The notes under the pieces: model-generated | What the model was told of the DNA's origin: nothing | Seen by the model: the letters and a program-made list of their open reading frames with translations, nothing else | Databases searched by the model: none | Part shown: positions 23,398 through 34,103 of the stretch, in pieces | Layout: each line of letters begins with the position of its first letter | Position numbering within the stretch: the stretch's first letter is position 1 | NCBI GenBank assembly: GCA_963924555.1 | Contig: OZ004587.1 | Span: 3,968,001-4,032,000 of the forward strand | DNA: 64,000 nucleotides | Direction of reading: 5' to 3' | Source: Crambe crambe | Taxonomy: Eukaryota > Porifera > Demospongiae > Poecilosclerida > Crambeidae | Translations under genes and position numbers: made by a program

Positions 23398-23914
23398 ATA
23401 AGTGCAAAAAATTTCTTCTAAATAAAAAGTGAAGTAGGGATAGCCATAACATTTAGCTGCATTCCTATCACTCCTACCCCTCCTAATTTCAATATCCATG
23501 CCCATATATATACCCAACTTACGTAAATCCCTACTCTTCACTCCCCCTTCAGCAATAAGTGAGTCAAGTAATCCCTTACCCATACCCATCACCAAACTCA
23601 AGAATCACAGCAATCATATTATTACAAAACTACTACTCCTACTTCACTCCTAAGGAGGCCTAGGAGTGAAGTAGGAGTAGTAGTTTTGTAATAATATGAT
23701 TGCTGTGATTCTTGAGTTTGGTGATGGGTATGGGTAAGGGATTACTTGACTCACTTATTGGTGAAGGGGGAGTGAAGAGTAGGGATTTACGTAAGTTGGG
23801 TATATATATGGGCATGGATATTGAAATTAGGAGGGGTAGGAGTGATAGGAATGCAGCTAAATTTTATGGCTATCCCTACTTCACTTTTTATTTAGAAGAA
23901 ATTTTTTGCACTTA
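23398..23914. mobile_element. Giant fold-back element, ~250-bp arms
   Basis: The left arm 23398-23647 and right arm 23655-23914 are nearly perfect reverse complements around the centre TAAGGAGGCCTAGG; I count only a handful of mismatches. The ends carry AAGTGCAAAAAATTTCTTC and GTGAAGTAGGGATAGCC, shared with 5229-5676. Reading frames in the arms mirror each other and are artefacts. Confidence 0.9.
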
Positions 23915-24182
23915 CTTGTTTCCATTCTTTTTCTTTGTAATTAGCTATTATAAATTGATATTTAAAAATATATTTTCTGAAATGTTCTTAATTTGGTAAA
24001 TACATAGCACTGGATATGGAAGATTAACAATATTTGTGTATTATTCATATTCATAAGTAGTTATTCCTTCATACCCTGCACCTATGGTTTGCAAATAGCT
24101 AATTATATGCATTCCCTTGCTAAGAAAAGCTGAATGATTAATTTTGAATGTTATATTCCTCAGGGATAATTGACTGATGAGG

Positions 24183-24250
24183 AGGTTTCAGAACGAGAAG
24201 GTGCAGTAGTGAAGAACCTGGAAGAAATGAATGGCAGGACACTTAGCTAA
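24183..24250 (+). CDS. Possible short terminal exon
   Basis: EEVSEREGAVVKNLEEMNGR followed by TLS and a TAA at 24248-24250, preceded by an AG acceptor at 24181-24182. The peptide is hydrophilic and protein-like. The acceptor has only a modest pyrimidine tract (TATATTCCTC) and no partner exon was found, so this is weak. Confidence 0.2.
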
Positions 24251-25035
24251 TTAGCTATTGGTGTTTTTTTTTTTTTTTCAATATGTGGGGGCATGTGCAA
24301 TAAGGAGTGGTTGGGCAGTTTTTTTATTGAGAGTACCCTCTCATGCATGTGTGCTGAGGGTTTATTGTTTGCAAGCATAGGAGGAAGAATGTTTCGTTGT
24401 CTTGAGGGAGGAGAGTATGACTGACATGAAGGAGGAGTATCTGTAGTGAATACAGTACTGAGGAGTGAAAACATTAGAGTGGAGGAGCAGAAGGAAATGT
24501 AGTTGTTGAGGTTTTGTTGTCTTGCGGATGAGCATGTGGAGTGCAAATGAGTGTTGAGGTTTGGTTGTCTTGCACGAGGAAGGGTATGGGGAATGAGCAA
24601 ATGAGAGTAGCAATTTGTGATGCGCATGCACATTTGATGTAGCAGGATTTTGTGCAGAAGCTTAGTATAGAGATTTGCTGTTTGTGTACGTGATGATCGC
24701 GAGATATATATCTATAAAGCAATAGGGTTAAATGAAGCCAAGCTATAGCAGCTTTATGCTTGCCTTGAGTTGGAGAATTTCTGCAAGTATTGAGATACAA
24801 ATGAAATGTTTTATAGTGTTTGAGTGCGTGACTTACTTTTTATTTTTGATGATAGTGGAAATGCACTGGAAAAGACAAGTAGCTATATATAGCTAAGTGA
24901 TTTTGTAATGTTTTATATTACTTACAGTTTCCTCGATACATATTAGGGTCTGGAATTAAAGATTATGGTGATACATGTTATATGTGTTGGTGGAAAATGG
25001 TTAAGTATGTACTCACATGGGAACAGGCAGAATCG
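24251..25035. other. Stretch without recognised features
   Basis: Contains a T14 run and loosely repeated words (GTTGAGGTTTTGTTGTCTTG, GAGGAGAGTATG) suggestive of an old degenerate tandem repeat. No gene is seen on either strand. Confidence 0.4.
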
Positions 25036-25540
25036 AACACCCCTCCCTCTGCGCCTGGCCCTGGCCCTAGCCCTCCACCCTGGGTGAGGGTGTGAAGTTG
25101 GAAGTGGCACTGGATGAAGTAATTGTAAGATGCTATCTATAGTTAGTTGCTTACCTTCTGGGAGGGGGTGCGCAGCTGGAGGATGATGTAATCGTAAGAT
25201 CATGAAATGTTTTATTTATAGTTGCTTACCTTCTGGGAGGCCGAGGGGGCGTGCAGTAGGTGGTACTGGATGACGTAATTGTAAGAGTAATGAAATGTGT
25301 TATCTATAGTTGCTTACCTTCTGGGAGGGGGTGCGCAGCTGGAGGTGGCACTGGATATAAGAGTAATGAAATATGTTATCTATGTATAATTCTTTACCTT
25401 CTGGGAGGGGGCGCGCAGCTGGAGGTGGCACTGGATGATGTAATTGTAAGATCGTGATATGTGTTATGTATAGCTAGTTAGTTGCTTACCTTTTGGGAGG
25501 GGGTGTGCAGCTGGAGGTGGCACTGGTTGAGATCAGTGGA
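25036..25540 (-). repeat. ~85-bp minisatellite with a splice donor in every unit
   Basis: Six or so units of about 80-92 bp. On the minus strand each unit reads CAG, a GC-rich 33-36 base segment (GCCACCTCCAGCTGCGCACC...), then CCCAGAAG followed by GTAAGCAAC. A plausible acceptor, mini-exon and donor therefore recur in each copy. The remaining AT-rich part (ACACATTTCATTACTC) would be the intron. Confidence 0.7.
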
Positions 25541-25929
25541 GTAGTTCCAAACTGATAGTGCTACGTAGTCAGAGAAAGAAACACTTATGAAAGAGTGAAT
25601 ATGGTTGACACTGAACACATTTTTTGTACAAATAGCTGCAGAGCACTAGAATTGTAAGGAAACAGTTCCAAAGTTGCAAGCAGCTGATTATAAAATGAAA
25701 AGAAGCACTGGACTCAGGAGTCAAACAAAGGAAAGAGTGAGTATAACATACCTTGTTGAACAAACAGCAGAAGACCTTGACCTTGTGTCTCAGAAGAGTG
25801 ACTGTTACTTATTTAGGATTGCACTTTAAAAGCAGCTGCACTTCAAAAGAAGCTAGCACGTGCGCGTGAAACGCGCGCGCATTGCATACTACGTAATACT
25901 ACGTAATATGCACGCACAGGCTTCAAAAT
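25541..25929. other. Stretch without recognised genes
   Basis: Ends in a GC-patch (ACGTGCGCGTGAAACGCGCG) and a near-palindrome TACGTAATACTACGTAATA just before the transposon at 25930. No gene seen. Confidence 0.4.
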
Positions 25930-27365
25930 CAGTCTAATCGCCAGCGTACATTTACAATACTTTTTGTATTACATGATGACGTCATAATTTTTGAGAAAAT
26001 GGCCGCTGAGGTACATCTCTTGAGCTCGGCTTTTCATCAGACTAGATACCTTATAGGTGGTAGGTTTGTTCTCAACAGATGGTGATAGGCTTATTCTACC
26101 TTACCATCCGCTATGTAAGTAAACAGTAGCTCTTTTTAGCATAGAATAGCCATGGTGGTTGAGAGTCATGGAAGTTTAGATGGCTTTTAAGGGCCCTTCA
26201 GAGAGATGAACAGAAGTTATCTTACTACAAACATATAGTCAGTATGTATTCTAACATGTATGTCCATACTTTAGGTTGATACTTACGTTTTACAGCAAAT
26301 GGCCCATGTTTGTATATATAAGTGTATGTTTAATATAATCATAGCAGTGTTAAAATCATTCTCAAGTTAGAATTTTTCATCTGTCTCAAATAATTTTCAT
26401 GTCTACTTTGATAGGGTAGACTGTTCATTACTGATCTGGCTCAAATAAGGGTTGATATGTCGGGTGATGGGCAATATTTAGAGTACTGTTCCCTGTGTTG
26501 GATCTGATACACATTCACTCCCTATGAGCTTGCAAGTTGCAAGGTACTGTAAACCTGAATGTAGTGTTCCTTGAAAGTGTGTTTACTGTGTTATTCACAG
26601 TGAACGCCACCAGTTATTTCCCTGTTAGAAGGTGTGGCTATGTTAGTATGCCTGTAGACCCTGTTTTGCATTGCAGTTTAATATACCAGTAGTTACTGGT
26701 TTAGGCCTTTGGTCCTGGGTGAAAATTTACATTTCCTGCTACTCGGTTATAGCAAGCTTGACATTGGGTCCAAAATTAACATTTGTTCCATATTCTCTGG
26801 ATGTATATACTGCACACTCTCCTTATGACACAAATGTAGCAGGGGCTACGTTTACTCCGATGTACTATGTACTTTACTTGTCATTGATCACTGCAGGCAC
26901 TGAAGAAGAAACAAAGCTGTCAAGACTGTAGTCATTATAGTGTGTATTGTGATTTATTTGTGGCAAAGATGTGGTGTCATTTATACTGTGTTATTATGTT
27001 TGAACAGAAATGATTGTTGGATATATACATGCAGTAAGTATTCCTCTATAGAATGTACCTGGTATCAAAATGAAATAACTTGTTTACAGGAAATGGCCCT
27101 ATAATCCAACAATACACTTGAAATTGAGACATGGCTTGATAACTCTCTAGTGGTAATAGCTACGTGTACCAAATTCACATTAAAGGTCATCTGTGCCGGC
27201 CTAAAACTGCCGCCCAAGTCTTGTTGATTTATGTTGACAGAATCCAGAGATACAAGGTCATAAAAAATTTCCTAGTATCCCAGTGTCCGTATATTCCGCG
27301 TGATGAGCATGTAAATGAAATTGTATTGCGTAAATACAACCGGATGCACGCTGGCGATTAGACTG
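25930..27365. mobile_element. CAGTCTAATCGCC DNA transposon, non-autonomous copy 1
   Basis: Left end CAGTCTAATCGCCAGCGTAC, right end its reverse complement (GCACGCTGGCGATTAGACTG); similarity extends inward about 45 bp. AAAT abuts both sides and may be the target duplication. A TGATGACGTCAT site lies near the left end. 1.44 kb, no long reading frame. The same left end begins the element at 60663, and the word ACAGCAAATGGCCCA (26293) recurs inverted at about 60950. Confidence 0.75.
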
Positions 27366-27540
27366 AAATGGCGGATGAAAAGTAGCTAGTGCATCTATAC
27401 CACTGAATTGTGAAGTATAACCTTAGTGAAAACGAATAGCAAAAGATCAGCCTCTAAGTACCGCTCCATCTAATCGCCATGTTATAATTGTGACAACTAT
27501 AGCCAGTTAGTCAGTACGCCGATCTGATTATTATTATGTT
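27366..27540. repeat. Fragment of the 4200-4340 repeat
   Basis: About 27400-27535 matches 23240-23385 (and 4200-4340 inverted): AATAGCAAAAGATCAGCCTC and ACTATAGCCAGT are shared, with more differences than the other two copies show from each other. Confidence 0.65.
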
Positions 27541-28230
27541 GAAAAACTAGAACAAAAGTCAATTTTTGAAATTATTTTTTGTTGATGTTATAGAATGAAT
27601 TTTAGATTATTATACATTGTCCTGTCTTCTGTGTAGATGTAGGGATAGGGCCATGACTTGTGAGAACCTGTAGAGTAAGGGTAGAAGAGAAAGAAGAGTT
27701 TTTAGTTTATACTGTCCTATGGACTTTGACCTGCCATCCCTACTTAGAGAGTGCTACCGCACTCTCTGATAAAGAAAATGAACAAAAGTCAATTTTAGAA
27801 CTCGTTTTTTTCTTATGTTAGCGAATGAATTTTTGGTTTTTGAACACTCTCCTCTCTTCTTTGTAGAAGTAGTATCTCACTGTAGCCTTCTGAGAACCTG
27901 TAGAGCAAGGGTAGAAGAGAAAGAAGAGTTTTTAGTTTATACAGTCTTATGACCTTTGACCCGCCATCCCTACTTAGAGAGTGCTAGCGCACTCTCTGAT
28001 AAAGAAAAAGAACGAAAAATCAATTTTAGAACTCGTTTTTTTCTTATGTTGGCGAATGAATTTTCGGCTTTTGAACATTCTCCTCTCTTCTTTGTAGATA
28101 TAATAATTCACTGTAGCCTTCTGAGAACCTGTAGAGTGAGAGTAGAAGAGAAAGAAGAGTTTTTAGTTTATACTGTCCTATGGACTTTGACCTGCCATCC
28201 CTACTTAGAGAGTGCTACCGCACTCTCTGA
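27541..28230. repeat. Three-unit satellite with hairpins, ~230-bp period
   Basis: Three head-to-tail units of about 238, 231 and 218 bp, each ending in CTACTTAGAGAGTGCTACCG plus CACTCTCT, a 22-base hairpin. Each is the reverse complement of 2885-3150. It sits precisely between the two direct copies of the CAGTCTAATCGCC element. Confidence 0.8.
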
Positions 28231-29262
28231 TAGCAGTGTTAGAATCATTCTCAAGTTAGAATTTTTCATCTGTCTCAAATAATTTTCGTGTCTACTTTGA
28301 TAGGGTAGACTGTTCATTACTGATCTGGCTCAAATAAGGGTTGATATGTCGGGTGATGGGCAATATTTAGAGTACTGTTCTCTGTGTTGGATCTGATACA
28401 CATTCACTCCCTATGAGCTTGCAAGTTGCAAGGTACTGTAAACCTGAATGTAGTGTTCCTTGAAAGTGTGTTTACTGTGTTATTCACAGTGAACACCACC
28501 AGTTATTTTCCTGTTAAAAGGTGTGGCTATGTTAGTATGCCTGTAGACCCTGTTTTGCATTGCAGTTTAATATACCAGTAGTTACTGGTTTAGGCCTTCG
28601 GTCCTGGGTGAAAATTTATATTTCCTGCTAGCTACTCAGTTATAGCAAGCTTGACATTGGATCCAAAATTAACATTTGTTCCATATTCTCTGAATGTGTA
28701 TACTGCACGCTCTCCTTATGACACAAATGTAGCAGGGGCCACGTTTACTCTGATGTACTTTACTTGTCATTGATCACTGCAGGCACTGAAGTAGAAATTC
28801 AAGAAACAAAGCTGTCAAGACTGTAGTCATTATAGTGTGTGTTGTGATTTATTTGTGGCAAAGATGTGGTGTCATTTATACTGTGTTATTATGTTTGAAC
28901 AGAAATGATTGTTGGATTTATACATGCAGTAAGTATTCCTCTATAGCTAGAATGTACCTGGTATCAAAATGAAATAACTTGTTTACAGGAAATGGCCCTA
29001 TAATCCAACAATACACTTGAAATTGAGACATGGCTTGATAACTCTCTAGTGGTAATAGCTACGTGTACCAAATTCACACTAAAGGTCATCTGTGCCGGCC
29101 TAAAACTGCCGCCCAAGTCTTGTTGATTTATGTTGACAGAATCCAGAGATACAAGGTCATGAAAATTTCCTAGTATCCTAGTGTCCGTATATTCTGCGTG
29201 ATGAGCATGCATGTAAATGAAATTGCGTAAATACAACCGGATGCACGCTGGCGATTAGACTG
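28231..29262. mobile_element. CAGTCTAATCGCC element, truncated copy 2
   Basis: Direct repeat of 26342-27365 (about 1.03 kb), starting at TAGCAGTGTTAGAATC and ending in the same right terminal repeat at 29262. The left quarter of the element is missing. Small insertions and deletions relative to copy 1 are scattered through it. Confidence 0.8.
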
Positions 29263-29560
29263 CAAGACTCTGTAGCAAAGTTCTCCTTGGAAGCAGACTT
29301 TAAAGAGATGATTATGGAGGGTTCACACACTTCTTTCTCAGTCCTCTGACCTGATCCTCCATCCGGTGTAGTAGTGAAATGGGGCCCCCCTGGTTTTGGG
29401 GCCCCTGTTGCAGTGATTTCTGTTTCCCCGGGTTGCGTGTTTCCCCGCACATATAACCCTAGGGAGGAATGTTTCCCAACGGTGGGTCAAAGGTCATCAC
29501 AAAGTTTCCAGGGCTGGATGTTTCCTTGGTTCTTGCTTGCGGCGCTGCATCAGAGCTCCT
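29263..29560. other. GC-run repeat fragment
   Basis: 29352-29480 contains CCGGTGTAGTAGTGAAATGG, GGGGCCCC runs, and GTTTCCCCGGGTTGCGTG. The reverse complement of this string of motifs is at 40385-40490, and the CCGGTGTAG..GGGGCCCCC part recurs inverted at about 43220-43290. A 28-codon open stretch at 29268-29351 (VAKFSLEADFKEMIMEGS) is too short to call. Confidence 0.5.
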
Positions 29561-29639
29561 AGCCAGCTTTTTAGTTGCAGTTTTCTCTCTGACAGGTATC
29601 ATGTAACCAGTCATGTTTAATATTCTGTCCTGCGATTGT

Positions 29640-29853
29640 TGTCCATAGCAATTGGCCTATGACTGCTGTCATCTCAGGTATCTATAGCTGCATCACATTA
29701 ATTTTTTATCAAGGAGTGATAATGCAGGATTATAGAACCAGGCACTCAAGAGCAATTGGTCTCCAAATAAGAAATGCAACGTACTTGAAGTGATGGAGAC
29801 TAGAATAACCAGTCTTCTTACAGCACAGTTCCTACTGTGGCCAGAGATCATAA
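29640..29853 (+). pseudogene. Fragment similar to the 3' exons of the 35213-39397 gene
   Basis: At 29778-29853 a frame ends TSLLTAQFLLWPE, against TGLHIAQFILWPE at about 39212-39250. The DNA agrees too (GCACAGTTCCTACTGTGGCC versus GCACAATTCATACTATGGCC). Upstream, SNWPMTAVIS resembles SQWPIELVDL of the preceding exon. Probably the remnant of a second copy of that gene or element. Confidence 0.45.
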
Positions 29854-29884
29854 CTAGCTATAGTAATTGTTGATTATAAGATTA

Positions 29885-30475
29885 TGCACACTTTTAGTGA
29901 AGGAATAAGCAGGGGAAACACATATCCCTGATCAGTGATATGCGTTCCCCTGACATGAAATTTGCAGCAAAGGGATTATACATTCCTGATCAATATACCC
30001 TGGTATATGTAAGGTAATATTCCTCACTAGAGGTTTCTTTTATTGAAGGAATAAGCAGGGGAAACATATATCCCTGATCAGTGATATGCGTTCCCCTGAC
30101 ATGAAATTTGCAGCAAAGGGATTATACATTCCTGATCAATATACCCTGGTATATGTAAGGTAATATTCCTCACTAGAGGTTTCTTTTATTGAAGGAATAA
30201 GCAGGGGAAACATATATCCCTGATCAGTGATATTGTTCCCCTTACATAAAATTTGCAGCAAAGGGAATACACATTCCTGATCAGTGTACCCTTGCCTGAC
30301 ATAAGATAAAATCAATTAGCTATAATGACCAGATATTTCTTTTTGTGAAGAAATAAGCAGGGGAAACACATACCCCTGATCAGTGATATGTGTTCCCCTG
30401 ACATGAAATTTGCAGCAAAGGGATCATACATTCCTGATCAGTATACCCTGATATAATTATTATGTAAGGTAAAAA
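29885..30475. repeat. ~150-bp minisatellite, left part
   Basis: Four units with the words GAATAAGCAGGGGAAACA, CCCTGATCAGTGATATGCG, TTCCCCTGACATGAAATTTG and CAGCAAAGGGAT. The same array continues at 31415-32420; the intervening LINE-like segment splits it. Confidence 0.85.
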
Positions 30476-30512
30476 ATCAATTATTCCTAAACCACCTTTT
30501 TGGACATGTGAT

Positions 30513-31126
30513 TCAGGGCTCGCTTGCTAGCTGCTACTAAAAAGGAGTCTGGGGCATGGCTACATGCGTTGCCAGTATCGTGTCTTGGACTGAGACTTGA
30601 TGATGACACCATTAGAATTGCTGTTGGCCTGTTACCTCATCTCTGTAGTCACTGTGGTTCCCCTGTAGATGTCCTTGCCACTGCAGAAAGAGTTAGGGGA
30701 GACATTTGAGGCATAGTTCCATCAATGCCTTGATAAAAAGATCTTTATCATCTGCAAAAATCCCATCTAAATTAGAACCAAGTGGAATCAGTAGAAGTGA
30801 CGGAAAGAGACCTGATTGAGTCACCCTTTGCCCTTGGTATGGGACTTCACTTTTTCTATATTGCACGTCAGCCTGGCTGCTTGAAGCACGAAATGTGGCT
30901 AATGAAGCGGAACACAAGAAGAAGGTCAAATATTCAAACTTAGGAGATCAGTACCTCTTTGTCCCGTTGGCAGTGGAGACATCAGGATCCTTTGGTTCAG
31001 CTGCCATGTCATTCTTTGGAGAAGGATTAGGGAAAACACTGGGGAGATAAAGTCTTACTTTTATTTAGTGCAGAGATTGTCCATAGAGATACAAAGAGGC
31101 AATGCTTCTGCTGTGCTGGGGACTTA
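30513..31126 (+). pseudogene. C-terminal end of a LINE-type reverse transcriptase polyprotein
   Basis: [19 protein letters not shown], then [11 protein letters not shown] and a CxxCG pair, is the post-RT C-terminal region that I know from non-LTR polyproteins of invertebrates. It continues near 30725 (NALIKRSLSS, IPSKLEP, RSDGKRPD) and near 30960 (FVPLAVETSGSFGS), ending RLSIEIQRGNASAVLGTY and TAA at 31126. The order matches the family, but the frame is interrupted by stops and deletions, so it is a 5'-truncated, degenerate copy. Family assignment beyond non-LTR is from memory. Confidence 0.6.
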
Positions 31127-31414
31127 TTAACTTTAACCATATAGTTTTTTTGTTTTTTTGTTTGTTTATTTTTTGTTTTTTTGTTGGCATTTCATTATTG
31201 ATTCTCCGTTTCCGGATTCCCATCTCATTTTTGTATCTAGAACTCGTTATTATTATTATTATTATTATTGCAGTCATGTTATCGTTTTTGTTTTTGTTTT
31301 CCACTAGCTTTCTTCTTGGTATTTGTTTGTTCTAGAAAAAAAACTTCTGATCCTGAAGTTGAATTTACACCTGTTTAAAAAAAAAGAAGAAAAAACCTCA
31401 CCAGAGATTAGCTA
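31127..31414. other. T-rich tail and simple repeats after the LINE fragment
   Basis: T-rich stretch (TTTTTTTGTTTTTTTGTTTG at 31145), an (ATT)n tract at 31246-31269 and an A9 run near 31377. This fits the 3' untranslated part and flank of a LINE insertion. Confidence 0.4.
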
Positions 31415-32420
31415 CTTTTAGTGAAGAAATAAGCAGGGGAAAGATATCCCCGATCAGTGATATGCGTTCCCCTGATATGAAATTTGCAGCAAAGGGAATA
31501 CACATTCTGTACCCTTGCCTGACATCAATTATACCTAACCTGAGGTTTCTTTTAGTGAAGAAATAAGCAGGGGAAACACATATCCCTGATCAGTGATATG
31601 CGTTCCCCTGATATGAAAGTTGCAGCAAAGGGAATACATATTCCTGATCAGTGTACCCTTGCCTGACACAAGGTAAAATCAATTAGACTCTATACCTTAC
31701 CTGAGGTTCTTTTAGTGAAGGAATAAGCAGGGGAAACACATATCCCTGATCAGTGATATGCGTTCCCCTGATATGAAATTTGCAGCAAAGGGAATACACA
31801 TTCCTAATCAGTGTACCCTTGCCTGACATAAGGTAAAATCAATTATACTTCACCTGAGGTTTCTTTTAGTGAAGAAATAAGCAGGGGAAACACATATCCC
31901 TGATTAGTGATATGCATTCCCTTGACACGAAGTTGGCAGCAAAGAGATCATAGTTATATTCCTGATCATTATTTTGCTGAATATCAGATTTATTACTTAC
32001 CCTTGGTTGGGCATAATATTCCACTCAGCCCATGGCCTCTTGAAATATTGCCACCATGTAATAAGTCATGATAATATTATTCAAAGCATGAATGTGCAAT
32101 AAATACCTCACTTGAATTTAGTAAAGGAATTAGCAAGGGAAACATATGCATTCCCCTGACATTATTCCTGATCAGTGTATACCTTGCCTGACATGAGGTA
32201 AATCTTACCCGAGGTTTCATGAAGGGAGTGATAGTGTTCCCCTGACATACTGATGTATAATCCCTTTGCTCTGATATATTTTCCTGCTTGTTTCTAAGAG
32301 GTATAAGCTATAATATCAGGGTATCTGTATCTTTGCTGCAAATTTCATGTCAGGGAAACACATATCACTGATCAGGGATACGTATGTGTTTCCCCTGCTT
32401 ATTCCTTCACTAAAAGAAAC
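31415..32420. repeat. ~150-bp minisatellite, right part
   Basis: Four good units followed by degenerate and inverted partial units (32150-32420, where TTCCCCTGCTTATTCCTTC reads in the opposite sense). Each unit has GGGGAAACACATATCCCTG and its near-reverse complement GATATGCGTTCCCCTG, so every unit can fold. Confidence 0.8.
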
Positions 32421-32924
32421 CTAAGGTGAAGTGAACGAAATTGATGTTGAAGCAAAAGTATATTATAAGGTCTAATTTTTCTCAATTTTAATTTCTTAAG
32501 TGTCCGTAACCATCCCATACAAGCATTCTTCCCTAGGGCCCTCTCATGCATGCATGAGTAACTATGACTGAGCATGCTCAGTTTCAATCCATATGCAAGG
32601 TCGACCACGCCTACTTGTGTGACCACACCCACCACTGAGTAAAACAACAGCAACAACAACAACAACAGTTGCTGTGTGGCCAGCTTTGGACAAGTTTTTT
32701 CTTGTTTCTTGATTTGTGCTGTTTGTGCACTATGTAATCCTTGTAGTGGTTTTGGTTTTGTGCATGTCTTTTCTTGTCTTTACACTCGGTGCATGTTTTT
32801 TCTTGTCTTGGTGATTTTTATATAAATAGGAGCATTCTAGTTGTAGTCAGTTTATTGTAAAGTTCTATAGCTAGTGGGACGAAAAAATCTATCTTCTGAT
32901 TTGGCTTTCATCTATCCTTCAAAC
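32421..32924 (+). promoter_or_regulatory. Upstream region of the integrase gene
   Basis: Holds direct repeats of TTTTTTCTTGTCTT (three variants at about 32695-32810), a palindromic GAGCATGCTC, and a TATA-like TTTATATAAATAG at 32817-32829, about 100 bases before the ATG. No terminal inverted repeat of a Ginger element was found; one CCGT lies at 32504-32507. Confidence 0.45.
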
Positions 32925-34019
32925 ATGGATGATAAACAATATGAAGCTCTGTACCTTTATATCAATGATGGAAAATATCCCCTTGGATACAGCAAAAGTG
33001 AGAAGTTCATGCTACGAAGGAGTAGTAAAAATTTCTTTGTTCAAGGAGAGCAGTTATTTTATATCTCCAAAAGACCTGATGGCACTTCCTTTAATCGTTT
33101 AGTACTATGTGGTCAAGAAGAAGCTGAAAGGGCTTTTTTAGAATGTCATTTGACTACTGGTGGTCACAGAGGGAGGGATGCTACCACGAGTAAGATAAAG
33201 GAAAGATACTATTGGCCTCTCTACTACAAAGAAATTGAAGAAAAGGTTTGTGTTTAAGCATAGGTTCACTTTTTGTTACATGGTAAAGAAAAGTTTTTAT
33301 AGGTAATAATACGGTAATTTCCTCCCATGATATTTCTTCCTTATAAATATATAGTTCTTTAATGGGTGTGCAGGCATTACCTGTGTGTGTTTACAGTTAT
33401 CCAGTGTGGATTTCTGTTGATTTATCAATGCTATGTACTAACTGATTCTGAGGGACCTTAATTGGTTCTACTTCTGCAGATCAAGAGATGTGACAGGTGC
33501 CAAAGGAATGCATCACAGCTGAAAAAAGCTGTAGTTGAGCTTCAACCAGTAGCTGTTGAGCCACAGGTGTGGTATCTGGTTGGAATGGATATAATTGGTC
33601 CTTTTCAAAAAAGTGCCAATTTCTCATATATCCTCACAATGACAGACTATTTCAGTAAATATGTTGAAGCAGTGCCGATAGAAGATAAATCAGCAATCTC
33701 AGTGGCCAAAGCTATTTACAAGGTGTATTGTAGACATGGAGCTCCTGTGAGCATTATTTGTGATCAGGGAAAGGAGTTTACAAATCAGGTATTTTTTTAA
33801 AATAATAGCTGACTGTTAATTTCCTTGTAAAGTTGAAATTCTTTTTATATTGAAAGCTTATTGAAACACTTCATCAAAGCTTTATGGTAAAAATGCGGAT
33901 TACCTCACCATACCATCCACAATCAAATGGCTTAGATGAACGAACTAACCAAACACTTAAGAGGTAATGGTGGCACAGTAAATAGAGAAATCTCCTTAGT
34001 CGTCATCATCACATTAATG

Positions 34020-34103
<84 letters not shown>

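Noticed and set aside
23338-23999. Mirrored 80-95 codon frames MSLVMGMGKGLLDS on both strands
   Set aside because: The same sequence read from both arms of the hairpin; a by-product of the fold-back.
25036-25540. CRISPR-like array
   Set aside because: Units are direct repeats of about 85 bp without unique spacers, and the window is eukaryotic.
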